Both the position numbers and the translations under genes were made by a program. Positions 59,293 through 64,000 of a DNA stretch of 64,000 bases are shown one piece after another. How positions within the stretch are numbered: position 1 is the first letter of the stretch; every line of letters begins with the position of its first letter. The DNA is from Isoptericola chiayiensis (GTDB lineage Bacteria; Actinomycetota; Actinomycetes; Actinomycetales; Cellulomonadaceae). The stretch is from assembly GCF_013149805.1 (NCBI RefSeq), contig NZ_JABEZT010000003.1, positions 186,001-250,000 of the forward strand, in the 5' to 3' direction. The notes beneath the pieces are model-generated. The model was given only the letters and a program-made list of their open reading frames with translations. It did not search any database and was not told the DNA's origin.

Positions 59293-59430
59293 GGAGTAAA
59301 AATAGTGTGCTGACCTGCGTTTTTGTCTCGGAGGAGCGTAGAAATCGATGTCCGCTCTGTCGGATTTGGTGCGCGGTGCTTCACGAAGCGGGGACGACCT
59401 CGAGGCATCGATGCACTGATGGATCGAGAC

Positions 59431-59475
59431 GCATGAAGGGCTCGGAGTCCCCTGCGGACTCCGAGCCCTTCATGC
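59431..59475 (-). terminator. Very strong terminator after PL7 copy 2
   Basis: Perfect 20-base arms (59431-59450, 59456-59475) with a five-base loop CCTGC. It isolates the two lyase genes transcriptionally. Confidence 0.9.
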
Positions 59476-59485
59476 CCTGCTTACG

Positions 59486-60256
59486 TCAGGAGTGTGTGAC
59501 GTCGAGCTTGTAGAGCGTGGCCTGACCGTAGTTCGAGGTGCTGCACGGCGAGGAGTTGCCGCAGTTGGCCTGGGTGTAGGCGCCGGCCTTGAAGTAGTTG
59601 CCGGACTTCGCGTGGTCGATCGTGGTCTGGAGCGTGCCGTTGTAGTAGACCTTGATCTTGCCGCCGCTGACCACGAACTTGCCCTCGAACACCTGGTGCA
59701 GCCGGTAGTTGCTGGTCACCAGCTTGTGGTGCGTGTCGTTGCCCTTCGTGATGTAGAGGTTGTTCCCTTCGACGCGGAAGACGGTGACGTCGTCGTCCCC
59801 GTCGTGGATCTGACCGACGACCACGTGCGGCTTGTCCTCGGGCAGGTGGTTGACGGCGGTGCGGAACGTCATGGTGTGGGTCCCCGAGGTGGAGGACCAC
59901 GAAGCACGCTCCTGACCGTCGTCGGTCATCTCGCGCAGCTCGGAGCGGGGGTAGCCGGATCCGGAGGTGGTGACGCCGTTGACGGCGGCACGGAACTGGA
60001 TGCCGGTGCACTTGCTGTTCACCTGGAACCACGGCGCGACCGAGAAGTCGGCGAGGTCGGGCTGCAGGATCTCGGTGGGCGAGTTGCCCGAGCCCGTGGG
60101 CAGGGTGACCTTCCAGTCGGTCAGGTCGAGCTGCTGGGCCGGGTAGTCGCAGGGTGCGGCGGCGGTTGCGCTGCCGACACCGGCGAGCTGGCCGGCCATG
60201 ACGAGGGTCGTGGCCAGCATGGCGGCGGCGATGCCGTGCTTGCGGTGGAGTCTCAT
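59486..60256 (-). CDS. Secreted alginate lyase, PL7 (copy 2)
   Basis: The 256-residue paralogue aligns without gaps over the mature region to copy 1, with RSELRE, QIH and YFKAGAYTQ at the same positions. It also has a signal peptide (to about SATAA). Differences cluster in loop residues (for example GKIKVYYNGTLQ versus GQIDVYYNDELQ) and make it more basic, which may alter affinity for anionic alginate. It lies tandem to copy 1 on the same strand. Its own promoter and operator, 212-272 bases upstream, closely match those of copy 1. Confidence 0.93.
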   Translation of the reverse strand: MRLHRKHGIAAAMLATTLVMAGQLAGVGSATAAAPCDYPAQQLDLTDWKVTLPTGSGNSPTEILQPDLADFSVAPWFQVNSKCTGIQFRAAVNGVTTSGSGYPRSELREMTDDGQERASWSSTSGTHTMTFRTAVNHLPEDKPHVVVGQIHDGDDDVTVFRVEGNNLYITKGNDTHHKLVTSNYRLHQVFEGKFVVSGGKIKVYYNGTLQTTIDHAKSGNYFKAGAYTQANCGNSSPCSTSNYGQATLYKLDVTHS

Positions 60257-60467
60257 GGTGGTGCGTTTCCTCTCGGATGTTCGCCCTGGTTCGAGGTCGT
60301 CCGCCGGCGGCGGTCGCGGGGTGGGCCCGTCGGCGCTCTCCCGCTGCGTCGCCGTTGACGTGGTGGGAGGGCTGTCCCACCGATGACGACCTCTGCACTG
60401 CCGGAGCCGGCGAGCTGGGTGCTCCCTTCGTCGTCGAGGGGGCGGCTCCGTTGTCGTGGCCACATTT

Positions 60468-60528
60468 GGTGCATCGCTGCACCGTAGATCTCGTTCGAGA
60501 ACCTAATCGTGCCCTGGTCGACTGTCAA
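60468..60528 (-). promoter_or_regulatory. Promoter and operator of PL7 copy 2
   Basis: Minus strand: TTGACA (60523-60528), 17 bases, TAGGTT (60500-60505), then GAGATC and the dyad GGTGCATCGCTGCACC (60468-60483). The parts and order match copy 1. Confidence 0.75.
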
Positions 60529-60663
60529 CAGGAGAAACAGAACAAGAGTCGAGAGGCCGCTAATCTGCAGGTCAGGAGCCAGATATCGGAGCGTTCGGGG
60601 CGCATCTTGCGTCCCGTCAGGCGGACGGCTGAACGGTAAACCGATGCATCGCATCCGCGACAA

Positions 60664-60705
60664 GGAGCCCGGGCCTCCGCCGTCGACGACGGTGGCCCGG
60701 GCTCC
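60664..60705 (-). terminator. Terminator after the carboxymuconolactone-decarboxylase-family gene
   Basis: Perfect 12-base arms GGAGCCCGGGCC and GGCCCGGGCTCC around an 18-base loop that itself has a short stem. Confidence 0.7.
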
Positions 60706-60723
60706 CGGGACAGAGGTGCGGCG

Positions 60724-61290
60724 TCAGCTCGGGACGACGGTGCCCTTCCACTCGTACTTGCGGTTGGGCTCGTCGACCGGGGTCTGGGCCAGGTGGTTCG
60801 TGTAGTTGGACATCACCTTCTGGGCGATGCCCAGGACGATCTCCAGCACCTGACGCTGGGTGAAGCCGGCGTCCAGGAACGTCTGCACGGTCGCGTCGTC
60901 GACCTCGCCGCGCTGACGGACCATGGCCAGCGTGAACGTCCGCAACGCCTCGAGGTGCGGGTCGTGCAGCGGGGTGCCGTCGCGCAGCGCGTCGATGACC
61001 TCGTCGTCGACCCCCATGCCCTTGGCGATCGCCGTGTGCGCGGGCACGCAGTAGTGGCAGGAGTGCTCGACGTTGATCGACTGCCAGACGACCGTGATCT
61101 CGTCGGCGTCGAAGCTGGTCGAGCTCTGGAAGAGGCCGTGGAGCTTCTGGTAGCCCTCGAGCAGACCGGGGGCTTCCGCCATCACCGCGTGCAGCCCGGG
61201 GATCCGCCCGAAGTTCTGCTTCGAGGTGGCCAGCAGGCCCTGGCTCTCGGCCGGGGCCGTGCTCTCGTCGTGCAGCGTGAAGTCGACCAT
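60724..61290 (-). CDS. Carboxymuconolactone-decarboxylase/AhpD-family protein
   Basis: The 188-residue protein has the AhpD-type redox motif VEHSCHYCVPAHTAIA (CxxC plus His) in an all-helical CMD fold. Such proteins reduce peroxides or relate to gamma-carboxymuconolactone decarboxylase; CxxC suggests the peroxidase side. It diverges from a TetR gene over 116 bases that include the palindrome GTACCGATCGGTAC, so the TetR protein likely represses it. Confidence 0.87.
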   Translation of the reverse strand: MVDFTLHDESTAPAESQGLLATSKQNFGRIPGLHAVMAEAPGLLEGYQKLHGLFQSSTSFDADEITVVWQSINVEHSCHYCVPAHTAIAKGMGVDDEVIDALRDGTPLHDPHLEALRTFTLAMVRQRGEVDDATVQTFLDAGFTQRQVLEIVLGIAQKVMSNYTNHLAQTPVDEPNRKYEWKGTVVPS

Positions 61291-61334
61291 GGGTTTCTCC
61301 TTGTCGTCGCCGTGTGCTGCGTACCCTCTATTGT

Positions 61335-61348
61335 GTACCGATCGGTAC
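61335..61348. promoter_or_regulatory. TetR operator
   Basis: GTACCGATCGGTAC, perfect 14-base palindrome between the divergent CMD-family and TetR genes, of the ACCGATCGGT type typical of YcdC/AcrR-like repressors. Confidence 0.65.
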
Positions 61349-61406
61349 CAAATGATGCAAGCGCTGCTCCCGACGGTCGGCGGGCCGGCGCTCGTAGGAT
61401 GGGGTG

Positions 61407-62012
61407 ATGGGCGTGCAGGAGAGGACTCCCGCCGGGCGCCCGCGGTCGTTCGACGAGGAGTCGGTCCTCGCGGAGCTGACGGCGCTCTTCTGGCGGCAGG
61501 GCTACGGACAGACCTCGATGTCCGACATCGTGGCGGCCAGCGGCGTCCACAAGCCGAGCCTGTACCGCGCCTTCGGGGGCAAGGACGAGCTGTTCACCAC
61601 GGTGCTGCGCCGCTACCTGCGGGAACGCATGGAGATGTTCACGCGGCTGATCGCCGAGGCCGGTCCGGGCGTCGACGGCGTGCACCGGTTCCTGGACCTC
61701 GTCGGCGTCGACGCCGCCTCCGAGCGCGGACGGGACGGGTGCCTGATGGTGATGTCGTCCAACGAGCTGCGCGGCACGCTGGGCGACTACGACTTCGGAG
61801 CCGACTACCGACGGCAGATGCACGAGGTGCTGGGCACTCTCGTCCGGCGCACTCTTCCGGGCGCGCCGGACGACGACGTGGTGCTGCGGCTCCGCACCGA
61901 CCTGCTGACGACCCACCTGCTCGGTCTGCACGTCGTCATGCGGTCCGGGGCCTCGTCCGAGGAGATCGGACGCTGCCTCGCCGCCATGCACCACGTCGTC
62001 GACACGTGGTGA
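61407..62012 (+). CDS. TetR-family regulator
   Basis: The 201-residue protein has the HTH at about 10-58 (VLAELTALFWRQGYGQTSMS, GVHKPSLYRAFGGKDELF) and a TetR_C_16/YcdC-like ligand domain (RDGCLMVMSSNELRGTLGDY). The ATG at 61407 is taken; GTG at 61404 is equally close. It controls the divergent CMD-family gene through the palindrome at 61335-61348. Its stop lies six bases from the end of the converging beta-helix gene. Confidence 0.88.
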   Translation: MGVQERTPAGRPRSFDEESVLAELTALFWRQGYGQTSMSDIVAASGVHKPSLYRAFGGKDELFTTVLRRYLRERMEMFTRLIAEAGPGVDGVHRFLDLVGVDAASERGRDGCLMVMSSNELRGTLGDYDFGADYRRQMHEVLGTLVRRTLPGAPDDDVVLRLRTDLLTTHLLGLHVVMRSGASSEEIGRCLAAMHHVVDTW

Positions 62013-62018
62013 CCGGCG

Positions 62019-63995
62019 CTACTCGACGGTGACCCCGGCTCCCTCGGCGATCCGGGTGTTCTCCCGGTTGCCCCGGACGGTGTTGGCGACCAGCCGGACG
62101 TCCTCGCCCGCGTCGACCCGGACCCCTCCGGCGTTGGCGACCACCAGGTTCCGCTTCACGAGCACGTCGGTCGGCACGCCGCTCGCGTGACCGTCGTCGC
62201 CGGGGTCCTCGGCCAGGTGGATGCCCCAGAAGTCCTCCGCGCGGTTGGCCAGCACGGTGTTGTGCCGCACCACGGTCCCCGGTGCGTTGCGCACCTCGAT
62301 GCCCGACCGCACGTGGTCGCCCCGGCCGCCGGTCACCTCGTTGCGCTCCACGACGGTGTCGGGGGTGCCCAGGATGAGCAGGATGCCCTCTCGGTTGTTC
62401 TTCAGGACGTTGCCGTGGATCCAGTTCCCCGGACCGGCCGCGTCGTGCTGGGTGGCCGTGCCACCGGTGTTGCCCAGCGCGATCGCGGCGGCGCGGACAT
62501 CCTTGACGGTGTTGTGCCGGATCTCGTTGAGGTACTCGTCCTCGCCGTGCAGGTCGATGGCGTCGAGCACGCCGCCACGGATGGTGTTCCCGGCGACGAG
62601 GTTGTTGTGGGTGTAGTACTGCAGCAGGATCGCGTGGCGCAGGTGCGTCCCCTCGAACACGTTGCCGACCACCGCGTTGTGCCGCGAGTCGTCGGTGTAC
62701 GCAAAGCGGTCCTTGCCGGCCGTGCCCTGGATGGAGATGCCGTAGCCGTTGCCGCCGCCCCCCACGCTGGTGGCGTCGCGGAACGTGCTGCCGCGCACCG
62801 TGACGTCACGGCTCTTCTCGATCCGCACGCCCATCTTCTGGAACCGCTCGACGACGACGTCCTCGACCAGCACCTGTCGGCTCGCGCGGGATCCGAGGTT
62901 GGCCACGACGACGCCGTACGCCGGGCCGCCGGCGGCGGTGGAGTCCTGGTGGTCGGTCGACAGGGGGCCGTCGTAGGTCGAGCTCACGGTGAGGTCGCTG
63001 ACGGCGACGTCCTGGACGCCGTAGCCGCGCAGCACCTTGCCGGACTGCGTCTCGGGGGTCAGCGCGGACTCGAGCACGGAGCCGGCTCCGTCCCCGCGCA
63101 GGTCGATGCCGGAACGCAGGGCCACGTTGGTGGTGGGGTCGGCCGGTTCGGTGGTGAGCAGGTCGTAGGTACCGGCCGGGAGGTAGACCTCGTCCCCCGG
63201 CTGGGCGGCGTCCAGGGCGGCGCGGATCGCGGCGGCGTCGTCGCCGGTGCCTGCAGCCGGGTCCGCGCCGTGGTCGCGCACGTCCACGGTGCGGCCGGTC
63301 ACGGCACCGGGCTCGGCCGGGCGGTACCGCGTACCGTCGGGCTCGACGAGCCCGGGGTCGGTCCAGGGCTCCGCGTCCGGGTCCGGTGCGGGCAGGAGGT
63401 CGGAGAGGTCGTCGACCACGGCCCCCTGCGGGTTGGGCGGGTAGACGCGGACCTCCGTGACGCTGTTCCAGCCCGAGACGCTGTTGCCGTAGCCGAGGTA
63501 GCGCACGTACCGGGCCTGCGAGCCGGTGGTGGCGTCGTCCTCGAGCGTGACGGGTTCGAGGTTCGACGACGTTCCCGAGCTGGCCTGGTCGGTCGCGGCG
63601 GAGCGCCAGGTGGTCCCGTCGGTGGAGAGCTCGACGCCGAAGAGCGACTGTCGCTCGTCGCCCTTGTGCCACGCCACGCCGAGGTATCCGACGGAACGCT
63701 CCTCACCGAGGTCGAGCTGGAGCCACTGGGGCTCGTCCGGGGACGAGGTGAGGGACGACCAGCGGGTCGTGGGGTCGTCGTCGATCGCGAACTCGGGCAG
63801 GTTGCCGTCGCTGCTCAGCGCGCGTGCCGAGTCGACGGTCCAGTGCGCGGGCGGGTCGACGACGTCGGCCCGGACGGGGTGCGTCGGTGCTGACGGGAGG
63901 GTCTGCGCGGCGGCCGGACCGCCGAGGAGACCGAGGAGGAGGGCGGCGGCGGACGTGGCCGCCACCTTTGGTGCAACGATTCGCCATTGGATCAT
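62019..63995 (-). CDS. Secreted discoidin plus right-handed parallel beta-helix protein, candidate polysaccharide lyase
   Basis: The 658-residue protein has a signal peptide (to about GGPAAAQ). A discoidin/CBM32-like domain (about 45-190: NLPEFAIDDDPTTRWSSL, QWLQLDLGEERSVGYLGVAW) precedes a pectate-lyase-3-type start (VDVRDHGADPAAGTGDDAAA) and a long parallel beta-helix (about 235-655) with repeated turns such as HNTVLANRAEDFWGIHL and KRNLVVANAGGVRVD. Beta-helix lyases or epimerases of this kind act on uronates. Next to two alginate lyases it may act on alginate, but no catalytic residue is certain. The ATG lies five bases from the edge; a more upstream start cannot be excluded. Confidence 0.72.
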   Translation of the reverse strand: MIQWRIVAPKVAATSAAALLLGLLGGPAAAQTLPSAPTHPVRADVVDPPAHWTVDSARALSSDGNLPEFAIDDDPTTRWSSLTSSPDEPQWLQLDLGEERSVGYLGVAWHKGDERQSLFGVELSTDGTTWRSAATDQASSGTSSNLEPVTLEDDATTGSQARYVRYLGYGNSVSGWNSVTEVRVYPPNPQGAVVDDLSDLLPAPDPDAEPWTDPGLVEPDGTRYRPAEPGAVTGRTVDVRDHGADPAAGTGDDAAAIRAALDAAQPGDEVYLPAGTYDLLTTEPADPTTNVALRSGIDLRGDGAGSVLESALTPETQSGKVLRGYGVQDVAVSDLTVSSTYDGPLSTDHQDSTAAGGPAYGVVVANLGSRASRQVLVEDVVVERFQKMGVRIEKSRDVTVRGSTFRDATSVGGGGNGYGISIQGTAGKDRFAYTDDSRHNAVVGNVFEGTHLRHAILLQYYTHNNLVAGNTIRGGVLDAIDLHGEDEYLNEIRHNTVKDVRAAAIALGNTGGTATQHDAAGPGNWIHGNVLKNNREGILLILGTPDTVVERNEVTGGRGDHVRSGIEVRNAPGTVVRHNTVLANRAEDFWGIHLAEDPGDDGHASGVPTDVLVKRNLVVANAGGVRVDAGEDVRLVANTVRGNRENTRIAEGAGVTVE

Positions 63996-64000
63996 GGCCA

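Noticed and set aside
1-64000. CRISPR arrays, prophage, conjugative or integron elements, and IS transposases
   Set aside because: No regularly spaced repeats, integrase, transposase or phage structural genes were seen on either strand.
1-64000. tRNA or rRNA genes
   Set aside because: No cloverleaf with a conserved T-loop (GTTCRANNC) in a proper context and no rRNA-like sequence was recognised in the intergenic regions; a covariance-model scan would settle this.

Overview
The window is very GC-rich DNA packed with genes on both strands. Features pointing to an actinobacterium of the order Micrococcales (Cellulomonas, Isoptericola, Cellulosimicrobium or Promicromonospora type; the genus is inferred, not proven) include many GTG/TTG starts, start-stop overlaps of the ATGA/TGATG kind, deazaflavin-dependent (F420-type) oxidoreductases, LAL-type LuxR regulators, a Zur-controlled set of zinc-free ribosomal proteins, and several secreted polysaccharide-degrading enzymes. 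No rRNA, tRNA, CRISPR array, complete insertion sequence or phage gene was seen.

Layout. 1-1.3 kb: an XRE-cupin regulator with twin operators and the start of an ABC binding lipoprotein. 1.3-3.4 kb: decayed genes (LacI tail, frameshifted cyclophilin-like protein, fragments of a medium-chain dehydrogenase and a ferredoxin reductase, a ferredoxin lacking two cluster cysteines, a superoxide dismutase fragment) ending in a 63-base hairpin. 3.4-13.5 kb: cupin/XRE pair, secreted TIM-barrel protein, large LuxR regulator with two alpha/beta hydrolases, RDD membrane protein, LD-carboxypeptidase. 13.5-15.8 kb: ribulose-monophosphate pathway genes hxlB-hxlA beside a regulator that fuses a kinase-like ATPase to a LuxR domain. 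16-22 kb: DHA2 exporter, GH43 glycosidase, F420-type reductase, secreted ThuA protein, STAS/anti-sigma pair. 21.8-24.3 kb: P-loop-less CobW-like protein diverging across a Zur box from genes for L28, L33, S14, L31, L36 and L32.

24.4-40 kb: secreted Ig-like protein, a BrnT/BrnA-like toxin-antitoxin pair, an operon with two aldo/keto reductases that share a 450-base block with one mismatch, VKOR, an acetyltransferase-TetR-MFS operon, an FBP-domain protein, lactate permease, a cupin/LuxR pair, and GH13 alpha-glucosidase. 39.6-50.1 kb: a LacI regulator with tandem operators faces a complete Liv-type ABC transporter operon; next to it is a 1,393-residue secreted multidomain protein with a PQQ-type sugar dehydrogenase domain.

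50.1-57.3 kb: a saccharide locus (secreted glucoamylase-like/GH144-type protein, GH1 beta-glucosidase, two sugar permeases, binding protein, divergent LacI) that may import beta-glucan fragments. 58.2-64 kb: an alginate-type locus with two PL7 lyases, each behind a matching TTGACA promoter and GGTGCA-N4-TGCACC operator, plus a secreted discoidin/parallel-beta-helix protein at the window edge; a TetR/carboxymuconolactone-decarboxylase-family pair lies between. Overall the region looks like an accessory, saccharide-foraging part of the chromosome in which each catabolic unit carries its own regulator and recognisable operator.
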